Positions 47,611 to 56,692 are shown, counted from the first letter of the stretch. The stretch is 64,000 bases of DNA from an uncultured Alphaproteobacteria bacterium (GCA_902562285.1 CACESU010000003.1:1-64000), one strand, 5' to 3'. Numbers and translations are program-made. The notes: a model not told the origin generated them from the letters alone.

Positions 47611-48843
47611 ACTTGGAATAGCAACTACAAATTTACATCCCCATTTCTTCGTGAATTTCAGTTGATCTATTATTTCATCTTTTATATTCCATGGGAAAAT
47701 AACTATAAAATCTGGTTTTTCTTCTCTAATTTTTTTTGCATCTAAGATTGGAATTTTACTACCTGGACAATATAATCCTTGTTTCATCGGATTTTTATCT
47801 ACAATAAATTGCAATAGTGATTTTGAAATATTACAAAAATTTAGTAGTGTATTACCTTTTGCTGCTGCACCATAACCTGCAATAAGTTTACCATTATTTT
47901 TTTGTTCAATAAGAAAGTTTTTAAATTCATCTCTTATACTTTCAGCAACTTTTTGAAAATTTCTATAAAAATCTAAATTGGTTAAACCAGCATCTCTTTC
48001 TTCCTTTAGAAGTGCATTCACTCTCTTAGAAATAAATCTTCTACCAGTATCAGATTTCTGTGCATAGTATCTTAAACTTCCTCCATGCACTGGTATTTTT
48101 TCTACGTCAAAAATAGTCAGTCCATTGTTTTTAAAAATTTCATTGACTGATGTTAGAGATAGATAAGAGAAATGCTCATGATAGATAGTATCAAATTGTT
48201 TTCCATTAGCCAGTTCAAGTAAATGAGGATTCTCAAAAGTAGCTACACCTTCTGGATTTAGGATTTCATAAAAACCTTTTACAAAATCGTTAATATTGGG
48301 AACATGTGCTAAAACATTGTTAGCAATTGTCAGATCTACAGTATTTTTGTCTTTGGCTATTTTTTTTGCCAAATCAGTGGAGAAAAAATCACAAATAATC
48401 TCTAAACCTTTAGATCGAGCAACGTCAGCTGTACTTTTGGTAGGCTCGACACCTAAGCATTTTATATTCAATTTTTTTATAAAATTTAACAAATAACCAT
48501 CATTAGAGGCGACTTCTAAAACACTACTATTTTCATCAAGAGAAAATTTAGAAACCATATTATCAACATATTCTTTAGTATGATTTAAAAAAGATGAAGA
48601 ATATGAACTAAAATATGCGTATTCATTAGTAAACATTTCTGAAGCATTTACAAAGTCTTCAGTTTGTACCAACCAACATGAATCGCAAACCATAGCCCTT
48701 AATGGATAGGACTTTTCAGGAAGATTTAGATTTTCTTTTTTAATAAATGAATTCGAAGGAGCAGACACTCCTAAATCTAAAAATTCATGTTTCAACCAAT
48801 TATTACAATGTCTACACTTCATGGAATACTGTTTTTCTTTCAT
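47596..48843 (-). CDS. Sugar C-methyltransferase-like (Methyltransf_13/14)
   Basis: 415 residues in three parts: an N-terminal zinc-binding domain (CRHCNNWLKHEFLDLGVSAPSN, with CxxC pairs including VCDSCW), a SAM-binding methyltransferase core (SVLEVASNDGYLLNFI), and a C-terminal Methyltransf_14 domain (GYGAAAKGNTLLNFC). This is the architecture of NDP-hexose C-methyltransferases such as TylCIII/NovU. Acting after the adjacent CDP-glucose dehydratase, it would make a branched deoxysugar for surface polysaccharide. Confidence 0.85.
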   Translation of the reverse strand: MKEKQYSMKCRHCNNWLKHEFLDLGVSAPSNSFIKKENLNLPEKSYPLRAMVCDSCWLVQTEDFVNASEMFTNEYAYFSSYSSSFLNHTKEYVDNMVSKFSLDENSSVLEVASNDGYLLNFIKKLNIKCLGVEPTKSTADVARSKGLEIICDFFSTDLAKKIAKDKNTVDLTIANNVLAHVPNINDFVKGFYEILNPEGVATFENPHLLELANGKQFDTIYHEHFSYLSLTSVNEIFKNNGLTIFDVEKIPVHGGSLRYYAQKSDTGRRFISKRVNALLKEERDAGLTNLDFYRNFQKVAESIRDEFKNFLIEQKNNGKLIAGYGAAAKGNTLLNFCNISKSLLQFIVDKNPMKQGLYCPGSKIPILDAKKIREEKPDFIVIFPWNIKDEIIDQLKFTKKWGCKFVVAIPSLSII

Positions 48844-48994
48844 ATTTAAAAATTTCTAAGTTTTTATCCTTTTCAGATGTTTGTGTTACCTCTATGAGCC
48901 AAGGGATTTTTAGGTCATTACTATTATAATTGTATCCCCTTTCTAATTCTGCATTATGTACAGCACCCTCTAAAGGAGTCTTTTTAACTAACAT
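48812..48994 (-). pseudogene. Possible fragment of a dTDP-sugar 3,5-epimerase-like gene
   Basis: 60-residue frame that begins with an ATG inside the end of the dehydratase gene (11-base overlap) and runs into the start of the methyltransferase gene. The N-terminus VKKTPLEGAVHNAELERG resembles the start of RfbC-type epimerases, which are commonly encoded between these two partners. The rest (KIPWLIEVTQTSEKDKNLEIFKYE) is not clearly epimerase-like and the protein is a third of normal length. Read as a decayed or truncated epimerase, or an unrelated small protein. Confidence 0.4.
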
Positions 48995-50063
48995 CTAGTG
49001 CCCAACTTATTTTATTTTTTTGTGCATCTTGAATAAAGTTTTCAATTTGATCGTCAGTTTTTACTATTTTTTTTTCATAGTAATTTTTATACCAATCAAT
49101 TGTATTATAAATTGTTAGATCAATTCCCCAAACTGGATTCCACTTTAATTTATTATACGCCTTAGAACTATCCAACATAAGATATTTAGATTCATAGATT
49201 TTTGGTTTTTCAAATTCAACTTCAATATCATTCCATCTTTTTTTTACAATATTGACTAATTCTCTAACTGTTATATTCGAATTATATGATGGACCAAAGT
49301 TCCAAGGCTCCGCAAATTCGTTTCGATTTTGAAATAATAACTGTCCCAACAATAAGTAGCCTGATAAAGGTTCCAAAACATGTTGCCATGGCCTTATACT
49401 TTCAGGATTCCTTAAAATTAATTTTTCTTTTTCTGATACTGCTATTGCAATATCTTTAAATATCCTGTCTGAGGTCCAATCACCTCCTCCCAAAACATTT
49501 CCAGCTCTGGCTGATGCTATTAGTAATCCGGTATTATCTTCGTTAAAAAAAGAATTTTTGTAACTTTCAGTAACAAGTTCTGCACATGCTTTTGATGCAC
49601 TGTATGGATCATAACCTCCTAATTCATCAGTTTCCCTATATCCATAAATATACTCTTTATTTTTATAACACTTATCAGTAGTTATTATGATGACAGCTTT
49701 TACAGTGTCCACATATCTAGCAGCTTCAAGTATATTTGCTGTACCTATTATGTTAGTTTTGAAGGTTTCTAAAGGTTCTTTATAACTTTCAATTACTAAA
49801 GGTTGAGCGGCTAAATGAAAAATGATCTCTGGCTCACTTTTAGTAATGAAATCTCTGATAGAATTGAGATCCTGTATATTATTTATATGAGAATTTACTT
49901 TAGGATTTGATAAGTCAAAGTGATTTGGTTCAGTACTTGGATTAAGTGAGTAACCAAAAACTTCTGCACCTAAATGGTTCAACCATTTACACAGCCAGCT
50001 TCCTTTGAAGCCTGTGTGACCAGTTACCAAGACACGTTTATTTCTATAAATTCCACCGAACAA
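48984..50063 (-). CDS. rfbG: CDP-glucose 4,6-dehydratase
   Basis: Extended SDR of 359 residues that makes CDP-4-keto-6-deoxyglucose, precursor of 3,6-dideoxyhexoses and related sugars. The NAD motif is VTGHTGFKGSWLCKWL near residue 12; the catalytic motif is YDPYSASKACAE, and IRPWQHVLEPLSGYL is typical of RfbG. The usual partner glucose-1-phosphate cytidylyltransferase (rfbF) is not in the window. It heads the sugar-modification run. Confidence 0.9.
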   Translation of the reverse strand: MFGGIYRNKRVLVTGHTGFKGSWLCKWLNHLGAEVFGYSLNPSTEPNHFDLSNPKVNSHINNIQDLNSIRDFITKSEPEIIFHLAAQPLVIESYKEPLETFKTNIIGTANILEAARYVDTVKAVIIITTDKCYKNKEYIYGYRETDELGGYDPYSASKACAELVTESYKNSFFNEDNTGLLIASARAGNVLGGGDWTSDRIFKDIAIAVSEKEKLILRNPESIRPWQHVLEPLSGYLLLGQLLFQNRNEFAEPWNFGPSYNSNITVRELVNIVKKRWNDIEVEFEKPKIYESKYLMLDSSKAYNKLKWNPVWGIDLTIYNTIDWYKNYYEKKIVKTDDQIENFIQDAQKNKISWALDVS

Positions 50064-50399
50064 TAGTTATCCCTTAAATTGTTATGGTTTATTTATATTG
50101 TTTTTTAATTATGACGATGCAACAAAAGTGCCAAGAATAAAGAACATTGCCATACTATGAATGTAAATTTTGTATCATTAAAAAATAAACTATTAGTTTG
50201 TTTGAATTATTACACAATTGTTTATTTTGTAAGTTTATATAGAGTGTGATTATACATAATAGTTGGTTAGAAAAAAGCAGCATCAAGTTATGAAATCAGT
50301 AATTATAAAGCTTTTAACTGGATTCTTTCAAGATCACAACTAATTGAAGGCTTCTTAAATAATAAATAAAATTAGTTTTAATTGTTCAAAACAAATCTC
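50064..50399. other. Intergenic region of about 336 bases
   Basis: AT-rich spacer between two minus-strand operons. It presumably holds the rfbG promoter and the end of the kinase transcript. I see no RNA gene, no strong hairpin with T-run and no ORF with a ribosome site. Confidence 0.4.
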
Positions 50400-51329
50400 C
50401 TAATTTAAGTCACTTTTATAAATTTTTTTGACATCCTGCATAGGTACCAATGCACCTTTAAATCCAATAACATAAGATGAAATGTTATGAGCTTTTCTAA
50501 TGGATTCTTTTAAACTATAACCTTCAATATAAGTAGATAGAAAAACTCCATTAAAACTGTCTCCCGCCCCTGTACTATCCACAAGAGGCTTTTTTTGTGT
50601 TTCAACACAAACAACTGAGTTATCCCCTTGTTTTCCATAAATGGAAGATCCCCCATCTTTAACAACTATAAGAGGAGTACCTAATTGGCTATATCTATTA
50701 ATAGTTTCCACTGGTGTATTATCACCATAACAATTAGATTCTTCTTCAAAACTAGGTAATATTAAGTCACAAAAACTTGCAGCCTTTGAAATTATACTTT
50801 TAGCTAAATCCAACGAATCCCAAAGTTTTGGTCTGATATTAGGATCAAATGAAATAAAAGTACCCTTTGATCGTAATTCTTGCAAAATAAAAAATAAATT
50901 TTCACGTCCTTCTGGAGGTAAGATAGCTAGAGTGATCCCTGAAAAATGAATAATATCTGCACCGCTCAACATATGTTTTAAAATTTTTTGATCATCAGCT
51001 ATTAACCTAGCAGCAGAATTTTCACGCCAATATGCAAAATTTCTTTCCCCTTTATTTAGTTGGATGGCATAAAGGCCAATAGTACGTATAGGATGATAAT
51101 AAATTCTGTCAGTACCAATATCATTTTGATTTAAAAAATTTATGACTTTTGATGACATAACGTCCTTACCTATTTTAGTTGCGAATAAAACACTCCAATT
51201 TTTTGATAAACATGCTCTTGCATACCACGAAGTATTTAAGGTATCACCTGCAATACCCATTTTCCAAATATCATCTTTTACTGAAGATAATTCTAACATA
51301 CACTCGCCAATTGCTATGAGTGATTTCAT
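50400..51329 (-). CDS. PfkB-family sugar kinase, 2-keto-3-deoxygluconate kinase-like
   Basis: 309-residue ribokinase-fold enzyme. The N-terminus IAIGECMLELS is typical of KDG kinase; DLILPSFEEE lies in the middle, and the C-terminal anion-hole motif VDSTGAGDSFNGVFL contains the catalytic Asp. Expected to phosphorylate 2-keto-3-deoxygluconate for an Entner-Doudoroff-type path; exact sugar uncertain. Its ATG overlaps the stop of a small upstream frame (ATGA). Confidence 0.82.
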   Translation of the reverse strand: MKSLIAIGECMLELSSVKDDIWKMGIAGDTLNTSWYARACLSKNWSVLFATKIGKDVMSSKVINFLNQNDIGTDRIYYHPIRTIGLYAIQLNKGERNFAYWRENSAARLIADDQKILKHMLSGADIIHFSGITLAILPPEGRENLFFILQELRSKGTFISFDPNIRPKLWDSLDLAKSIISKAASFCDLILPSFEEESNCYGDNTPVETINRYSQLGTPLIVVKDGGSSIYGKQGDNSVVCVETQKKPLVDSTGAGDSFNGVFLSTYIEGYSLKESIRKAHNISSYVIGFKGALVPMQDVKKIYKSDLN

Positions 51330-51538
51330 TTCACTTCCTCTTCAAGTATGCTTTTCATTGGCTTACACATCATATCATTTAAAATATCAGAGACTTGACC
51401 CCAAAATATTTTATCATCTTTTAAATCATCAATTAATACATATACTCTTCTAGCTCTGGTTTTTAATTTATTAATTTCACTGACTAGCAATTTGTTTTGC
51501 TTTCTCAACAAGTACTTGAGCCTGTTTAATAGAGGCAT
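51326..51538 (-). CDS. Small hypothetical frame between mcl and the sugar kinase
   Basis: Frame of up to 70 residues; only the last about 50 (KLKTRARRVYVLIDDLKDDKIFWGQ...) lie outside mcl, so the real start is probably an internal TTG near the mcl stop. Its stop overlaps the kinase ATG, and codon use in the unique part is like the AT-rich neighbours. No known domain. Could be the stub of a gene cut when the mcl module arrived. Confidence 0.35.
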   Translation of the reverse strand: MPLLNRLKYLLRKQNKLLVSEINKLKTRARRVYVLIDDLKDDKIFWGQVSDILNDMMCKPMKSILEEEVK

Positions 51539-52454
51539 AATCTATAAGACGCCCATCAAGAGAGACCGCCCCTTTTCCGCTTGCTTCCGCATCAGCCATG
51601 GCCTCTAAAATTCGATTTGCTTTTAGGATTTCAGCATCTGACGGGCTCATAACCTCATTAGCTAATTCAATTTGACTAGGATGAATTGCCCACTTCCCTT
51701 CACATCCTAAAACGGCTGCCCTTTGTGCAGCAGCTCTAAATCCGTCAGGATCTTTAAAGTCACCAAAAGGTCCATCTATTGGTCTTAAGCCATTTGCTCG
51801 TGCTGCTACAACCATGCGCGCAATCGCATAATGCCACATATCACCCCAATGAGTTTGACGCGGTTCACCTTCTACTCTATCCGTTAATACTGCGTAATCC
51901 GGATGGACACCACCTATGCTAGTAGTGCGAGCTCGGGTAGATGCAGCATAGTCTGCAACTCCAAAATGCAGGCTCTCGTTGCGTTTGGAAGCAGCTGCTA
52001 TCTCAGAAACGTTTTGCATTCCCAATGCCGTCTCTATTATAAGTTCGAAACCAATATGTTTTTTGTAACCCATTGCATCTTCAACCTGGGTTACAATCAT
52101 ATCAACGGCGTAAACATCCGCAGCTGTACCTACCTTAGGAATCATTATTAAATCTAACCTCTCTCCAGCTTGTTCAACGATGTCCACTACATCTTTGTAC
52201 ATGTAGTGAGTATCCAGACCATTAATTCTAATAGACATGGTTTTGTTTCCCCAGTCTATTTCATTAAGCGCCTTTATAATATTTTTACGCGCTTGCTCTT
52301 TTTCGTCCGGAGCTACTGCATCCTCTAAATCTAAAAAAATAATATCAACATCTGAATCTGCAGCCTTCTGAAACATATTGAATTGAGAGCCCGGCACTGC
52401 CAATTCAGATCTATTTAGTCGGGGTGGCGCCTGTTCAATTGAGAAAAAAGACAT
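51477..52454 (-). CDS. mcl: L-malyl-CoA/beta-methylmalyl-CoA lyase
   Basis: HpcH/HpaI-type (CitE-like) lyase of 325 residues that cleaves malyl-CoA to acetyl-CoA and glyoxylate. Features: RSELAVPGSQFNMFQKA at the N-terminus, metal-ligand region DVDIIFLDLEDAVAPDEK, IMIPKVG, ELIIETALGMQNV with the Glu ligand, and GCEGKWAIHPSQIELAN. A strong site GGAGGA precedes the ATG. The gene is clearly richer in G+C than those to its left. It is divergent from mtkA-mtkB, which would supply its substrate. Confidence 0.92.
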   Translation of the reverse strand: MSFFSIEQAPPRLNRSELAVPGSQFNMFQKAADSDVDIIFLDLEDAVAPDEKEQARKNIIKALNEIDWGNKTMSIRINGLDTHYMYKDVVDIVEQAGERLDLIMIPKVGTAADVYAVDMIVTQVEDAMGYKKHIGFELIIETALGMQNVSEIAAASKRNESLHFGVADYAASTRARTTSIGGVHPDYAVLTDRVEGEPRQTHWGDMWHYAIARMVVAARANGLRPIDGPFGDFKDPDGFRAAAQRAAVLGCEGKWAIHPSQIELANEVMSPSDAEILKANRILEAMADAEASGKGAVSLDGRLIDYASIKQAQVLVEKAKQIASQ

Positions 52455-52955
52455 TTTATAGTTCCTCCTACTTTTGGGTTATCTAGTCGAGGTCATTGCG
52501 GTAAAAGAGTTCACTGTCAATAAAAAAATATAAATTACAGTGTAAAATATAATATTTCATAAACTCAATTTTAATTTACCCAAGTTATACATCTCCCTTT
52601 TTTATAATATCACCTATTAATGTTAAGGATTTAGGTGGTTATTTGTGGATATATTTGTATAATAAGAAAAATGGGTATTAAAATTACTTTACTTAACGTT
52701 ACCCAAAAGCTAGTTAGAGGTGGTTCCTTTTTTAAATGATCTAGATACATTTTATTACAGGCGCAAGGAGTAGTAATGTCCAACAAAAAAATTTATCCAA
52801 ACCTAGACATCTCAAAAAAAAATGCCCCCTGCCCATTAACAGGTAATATAAGTGCAAGAATATTCACTGCATTTTCAATTACTGGCTTAAGCGATCGAAT
52901 GCACGTTTACATAATGATATAAAAGTATTTGAAAGTTTTAGTTGGAGATAAATAG
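52455..52955. promoter_or_regulatory. Divergent regulatory region between mcl and mtkA
   Basis: A 500-base spacer, long for this genome. It contains TTACAGTGTAA at 52535-52545, an 11-base inverted repeat about 80 bases upstream of mcl that could be an operator, and a short frame with its own AAGGAG site (see next). Promoters for both directions must lie here; I cannot place them with confidence. Confidence 0.45.
52776..52889 (+). CDS. Possible 37-residue ORF upstream of mtkA
   Basis: Frame starting MSNKKIYPNLDISKKN with AAGGAG six bases before its ATG, ending 66 bases before mtkA. The ribosome site is better than that of many genes here. No recognised family; it may be a leader peptide or the leftover 5' end of a deleted gene. 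Confidence 0.3.
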
Positions 52956-54155
52956 ATGGATATCCATGAATATCAGGCGAAAGAAATATTAGCAAAGTTT
53001 GGTGTAGGCGTGCCACCAGGAGCTCTTGCATACAGTCCAGAGCAAGCCGCATATCGAGCTCGAGAAATTGGAGGTGATACCTGGGTCGTTAAAGCTCAAG
53101 TACATGCCGGTGGTCGTGGAAAAGCTGGGGGCGTTAAAGTTTGTAATAGCGATACCGAGATTGTGGAAACATGCGAAAATTTATTTGGAAGTAAATTAGT
53201 TACTCACCAAACGGACTCAAACGGTAAGGGCGTTTACCGAGTTTATGTTGAAGGTGGTGTGCCCATTGATAGGGAAATATACCTAGGGTTTGTTTTAGAT
53301 AGATCCTCTCAAAGAGTGATGATCGTAGCATCTGCTGAAGGAGGCATGGAGATCGAAGATATCTCTGAAAATAAACCTGAAAGCATTATACGGTCAACGG
53401 TTGAACCAGCAGTTGGATTGCAAGATTTTCAATGTCGGCAAATTGCTTTTAAACTGGGTATTAATCCAGCTTTAACTCAAAGCATGGTAAGGACTTTACA
53501 AGGTTGCTACCGTGCATTTAGGGAACATGACGCAACCATGGTTGAAATAAACCCTCTGGTAATCACAAGGGATAACCATATTCTCGCATTAGATGCTAAA
53601 ATGACATTCGATGACAATGCGCTTTTTAGACATCCTCATATCTCAGAATTACGTGATAAAAGCCAAGAAGACCCAAGGGAAAGTCGTGCTGCTGATAGGG
53701 GGCTAAGTTATGTCGGATTAGAAGGTAACATTGGGTGCATTGTGAATGGGGCAGGCTTAGCTATGGCTACAATGGATACCATCAAGTTGGCTGGTGGTGA
53801 GCCAGCTAACTTTCTTGATATTGGAGGTGGAGCTACACCTGAACGGGTCGCAAAAGCTTTCCGTCTGGTAATGTCAGATGACAACGTACAAGCGGTATTG
53901 GTTAATATATTTGCTGGTATAAACCGATGTGACTGGGTTGCAGAAGGTGTTATTCAAGCATTGCATGAAGTTCAAGTCAATGTTCCAGTCATCGTCCGCT
54001 TGGCAGGTACAAATGTTGAAGAAGGACAAAAGATCCTAGCTAAGTCTGGTCTTCCAATTATCAGAGCAAAAACATTGATGGAAGCAGCAGAGTGTTCAGT
54101 TCAAGCTTGGCATAGTTTTTCTGTTAAAGAAACTAACTCAAAGGTAATAAAATGA
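52956..54155 (+). CDS. mtkA: Malate-CoA ligase (malate thiokinase) beta subunit
   Basis: 399 residues of the succinyl-CoA synthetase beta fold: ATP-grasp domain beginning [42 protein letters not shown], and the CoA-ligase domain with [18 protein letters not shown] and [19 protein letters not shown]. The wording of these motifs ([20 protein letters not shown]) follows methylotroph MtkA rather than SucC. With MtkB it makes malyl-CoA from malate, ATP and CoA. Its stop overlaps the mtkB ATG. The coding sequence is GC-richer than the chromosome average here. Confidence 0.9.
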   Translation: MDIHEYQAKEILAKFGVGVPPGALAYSPEQAAYRAREIGGDTWVVKAQVHAGGRGKAGGVKVCNSDTEIVETCENLFGSKLVTHQTDSNGKGVYRVYVEGGVPIDREIYLGFVLDRSSQRVMIVASAEGGMEIEDISENKPESIIRSTVEPAVGLQDFQCRQIAFKLGINPALTQSMVRTLQGCYRAFREHDATMVEINPLVITRDNHILALDAKMTFDDNALFRHPHISELRDKSQEDPRESRAADRGLSYVGLEGNIGCIVNGAGLAMATMDTIKLAGGEPANFLDIGGGATPERVAKAFRLVMSDDNVQAVLVNIFAGINRCDWVAEGVIQALHEVQVNVPVIVRLAGTNVEEGQKILAKSGLPIIRAKTLMEAAECSVQAWHSFSVKETNSKVIK

Positions 54156-55048
54156 GTATATTAATTGATAGAAATACCCCAGTAATTGTTCAAGGTATAA
54201 CTGGTAAAATGGCCCGTTTTCATACTGAAGATATGGTGAAGTATGGTACTAATGTTGTTGGTGGAGTTGTTCCTGGAAAAGGTGGTGTGGAGGTAGAGGG
54301 TTTGCCAGTATTCGATACTGTTGCTGATGCTGTTGAAAATACTGGTGCAGAAGCAAGCCTAGTATTTGTTCCTCCACCTTTTGCTGCTGATAGCATAATG
54401 GAAGCTGCAGATGCAGGAATAAAGTATAGCGTATGTATAACTGATGGTATTCCTGCGCAAGATATGATACGAGTGAAGCGATACATGTATAGATATCCAA
54501 TAGAAAAACGGATGGTTTTGACTGGTCCAAATTGCGCAGGTACAATTAGTCCAGGAAAAGCTTTACTGGGAATTATGCCCGGTCATATTTACCTTCAAGG
54601 GAATATTGGTATCGTTAGTCGCTCAGGTACCCTGGGGTACGAAGCTGCTGCTCAGTTGAAAGCACATGGTATTGGTGTTTCTACTTCGGTGGGTATTGGT
54701 GGTGATCCTATAAACGGTTCATCCTTTAAGGATATTCTGCAACGCTTTAAAGATGATGATGAAACTGATGTTATTTGTATGATTGGTGAGATAGGTGGCC
54801 CACAAGAGGCAGAGGCTGCAGCATACTTAAAGGAACATATTAAGAAACCTATTGTTGCCTATGTAGCTGGAATGACCGCACCAAAAGGTAGAACCATGGG
54901 GCACGCCGGTGCAATTATTTCTGCATTTGGTGAAAGTGCGAGTGAAAAAGTAGAAATTTTATCAGCAGCGGGTGTGACCGTTGCTCCTAACCCTGCAGTT
55001 ATTGGTGATACTATTGCTAAGGTTATGAAGCAAGCAGCTTTGACCTAA
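54152..55048 (+). CDS. mtkB: Malate-CoA ligase (malate thiokinase) alpha subunit
   Basis: 298-residue alpha subunit: CoA-binding Rossmann part ([18 protein letters not shown]), [37 protein letters not shown], and the ligase domain with the phospho-His in [12 protein letters not shown]. The [12 protein letters not shown] and [18 protein letters not shown] patterns match MtkB. Acts as a complex with MtkA in the cytoplasm and feeds Mcl. Last gene before the tRNA-integrase junction. Confidence 0.9.
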   Translation: MSILIDRNTPVIVQGITGKMARFHTEDMVKYGTNVVGGVVPGKGGVEVEGLPVFDTVADAVENTGAEASLVFVPPPFAADSIMEAADAGIKYSVCITDGIPAQDMIRVKRYMYRYPIEKRMVLTGPNCAGTISPGKALLGIMPGHIYLQGNIGIVSRSGTLGYEAAAQLKAHGIGVSTSVGIGGDPINGSSFKDILQRFKDDDETDVICMIGEIGGPQEAEAAAYLKEHIKKPIVAYVAGMTAPKGRTMGHAGAIISAFGESASEKVEILSAAGVTVAPNPAVIGDTIAKVMKQAALT

Positions 55049-55467
55049 ATAGAACTCTTTAATGGTTTACAAAATGTTATTATTAGGTTTTTCAATATAT
55101 GAATTAAATTCTAGTTTACTTTTTTTATCAAACTATTGTAAGAGAAAGAGAACAAAGTGTTAACTATGCAAAAAAATGATATAAATAGAAAATTAATTAA
55201 TCGCAAATTCTGAAACTATCAAGAAAATCTCTCTGAGGGGTTACACCTAATCAAGAAAAAATTCACTTCTTCGATCCAGCCACTTCTCTGGCGGTCTGAG
55301 AAACTTTTTACTTCGCCAAGTACTGTGGAATGCTTGCATTTGCCTACTCTGCCGTAATCCAAACAATTTTGACATAATGAACGATAACCTATCACTAACA
55401 TAGTTGGAGGCAGAAAATATTTACCGTTATTTGATCGTCCCAATCGGAAACTTTTTTTGATTTTTTT
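55049..55467. other. Non-coding stretch left of the attachment site
   Basis: About 420 bases after mtkB. A minus-strand frame (55219-55473, GTG start, 84 residues with CQNCLDYGRVGKCKH) exists, but has no ribosome site and no recognised family. I consider it decayed or chance sequence near the integration junction. Confidence 0.35.
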
Positions 55468-55486
55468 TGTCACAATTGTGTCACAA
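55468..55486. repeat. Left pair of TGTCACAA repeats (candidate integrase arm sites)
   Basis: Two copies of TGTCACAA, at 55468 and 55479, exactly 11 bases apart, so on the same face of the helix. A matching pair lies on the other side of the tRNA-like sequence. This spacing is typical of protein arm-binding sites at phage-type attachment regions. Confidence 0.5.
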
Positions 55487-55563
55487 GGAATTGAGAAAAC
55501 AACATATATAGGGAAATCTTACATAAGTGTGCCAGCAGGGATAGCTAAGTTTTCCTTTTTAAG

Positions 55564-55639
55564 TGGTGCCCGGGGGCGGTATTTGAACCACCGACACGAG
55601 GATTTTCAGTCCTCTGCTCTACCCCTGAGCTACTTAATG
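55564..55639 (-). tRNA. tRNA-Phe(GAA)-like gene remnant at an integration site
   Basis: Reading the minus strand, the D arm (GCTCAGGGGTAGAGC), the anticodon arm GAGGACTGAAAATCCTC with anticodon GAA, the variable loop GTGTC, a T arm and a 3' end CCCGGGCACCA are all present. The 5' acceptor strand, expected as GCCCGGG, reads CATTAAG and pairs with almost nothing. The T loop has eight bases instead of seven. So this is a displaced 3' portion of tRNA-Phe, unlikely to work as a tRNA. The tyrosine integrase starts 65 bases away on the broken side, which marks it as an att site. Confidence 0.8.
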
Positions 55640-55672
55640 AAATCAATGCTTTAGCCGCAAACTAGCCTCCAA

Positions 55673-55691
55673 AGTCACAATCCTGTCACAA
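55673..55691. repeat. Right pair of (A/T)GTCACAA repeats (candidate integrase arm sites)
   Basis: AGTCACAA at 55673 and TGTCACAA at 55684, again 11 bases apart, just before the integrase start. Together with the left pair they bracket the tRNA-Phe-like sequence. Confidence 0.5.
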
Positions 55692-55703
55692 AAGGTGAGG
55701 ATT

Positions 55704-56651
55704 ATGGCTTCCTATCGAAAAAGAAATGGCAAATGGCAAGTACAAGTTAGACACCGTAATTTGGGATCCATTTCAAAAACATTTGCCAAAAAAGAATTGG
55801 CGAAAAAATGGGTGTTGGAACAAGAAATTGCCCATTTTAACAATCATTACCAGGATGAAGTAAGTTCTAATACTACTGTAGAAAATATGATGAGGCGTTA
55901 CCTAAAAGAGGTTACGCCAACAAAGCGAGGCCACGCGCCAGAGGAAAGGCGCCTGCAACGCTTACTGAAAGAAAATGAGCTAGTAGAAAAAAAATTAAGG
56001 ACTATTAAACCTCATGATTTTGCTAAGTTCAGAGACCAAAGACTTAAGCAAGGTGCCAGGACCTGTCATTACGACCTTGTTTTACTGCGCCATGCTTGGA
56101 ATATTGCCCGAATAGAATGGGGTTGGAACCTTGGGGCTAATCCTGTAAGCCTCATTCGATTTCCACGGTTAAACCCTCCCAGGGAACGACGCTTGAAACT
56201 GGGTGAGTTAGAACGATTACAAAAAGGAAATAAGAAATCAAAAGTTTGGTATCTTTGGCCCATTATTCAAATAGCTCTTGAAACAGGTATGCGAAGGGGT
56301 GAAATTCTATCCATAGAGTGGCGTAATGTGGATTTTGAAAGAAAGCAGGTCGTCCTCCCTCTAACCAAAAATGGCTACGCCCGGATTGTTCCTTTAAATG
56401 ATTTTGTGATTTCAATCATTAAAGATATACCAAAGTCTTATGAAAAAATTTTTCCAATTACAGACAATGCCTTTCGTCAGGCCTGGCATAGATTGCGAAC
56501 CAGAGCAAACCTCGATGATTTAAAGTTTCACGATTTAAGACATGAGGCCATTTCCAGAATGTTTGAAAATGGGATGAGCATTCCCCTTGTAAAAGCTATT
56601 ACAGGACACAGAACAGTGACCCAGTTATTTCGGTACATACAAATTGCTTAA
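55704..56651 (+). CDS. int: Tyrosine-type site-specific integrase
   Basis: About 315 residues of the phage integrase family. N-terminal arm-binding/SAM-like core domain, then the catalytic domain with the first Arg in ETGMRRGEILSIEWRNV, Lys in LTKNGYARIVPL, the H-x-x-R box LKFHDLRHEAISRM, HRTVTQL, and the nucleophile Tyr in FRYIQ near the C-terminus. Start taken at ATG 55704, preceded by AGGTGAGG; GTG 55695 is the alternative. All catalytic residues appear intact, so the element could still be mobile or recently arrived. Confidence 0.9.
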   Translation: MASYRKRNGKWQVQVRHRNLGSISKTFAKKELAKKWVLEQEIAHFNNHYQDEVSSNTTVENMMRRYLKEVTPTKRGHAPEERRLQRLLKENELVEKKLRTIKPHDFAKFRDQRLKQGARTCHYDLVLLRHAWNIARIEWGWNLGANPVSLIRFPRLNPPRERRLKLGELERLQKGNKKSKVWYLWPIIQIALETGMRRGEILSIEWRNVDFERKQVVLPLTKNGYARIVPLNDFVISIIKDIPKSYEKIFPITDNAFRQAWHRLRTRANLDDLKFHDLRHEAISRMFENGMSIPLVKAITGHRTVTQLFRYIQIA

Positions 56652-56692
56652 ATCAAAGTTAATTTATCTAATAGACAAATTATTATTGTAAG

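Noticed and set aside
52956-55048. Calling mtkA-mtkB succinyl-CoA synthetase sucCD
   Set aside because: Motif wording matches malate thiokinase and the genes are divergent from mcl, not next to TCA-cycle genes such as mdh or sucA.
55219-55473. 84-residue minus-strand ORF with a CxxC-like cluster next to the attachment site
   Set aside because: GTG start inside the repeat pair, no ribosome site, no recognised family; more likely decayed DNA at an integration junction.
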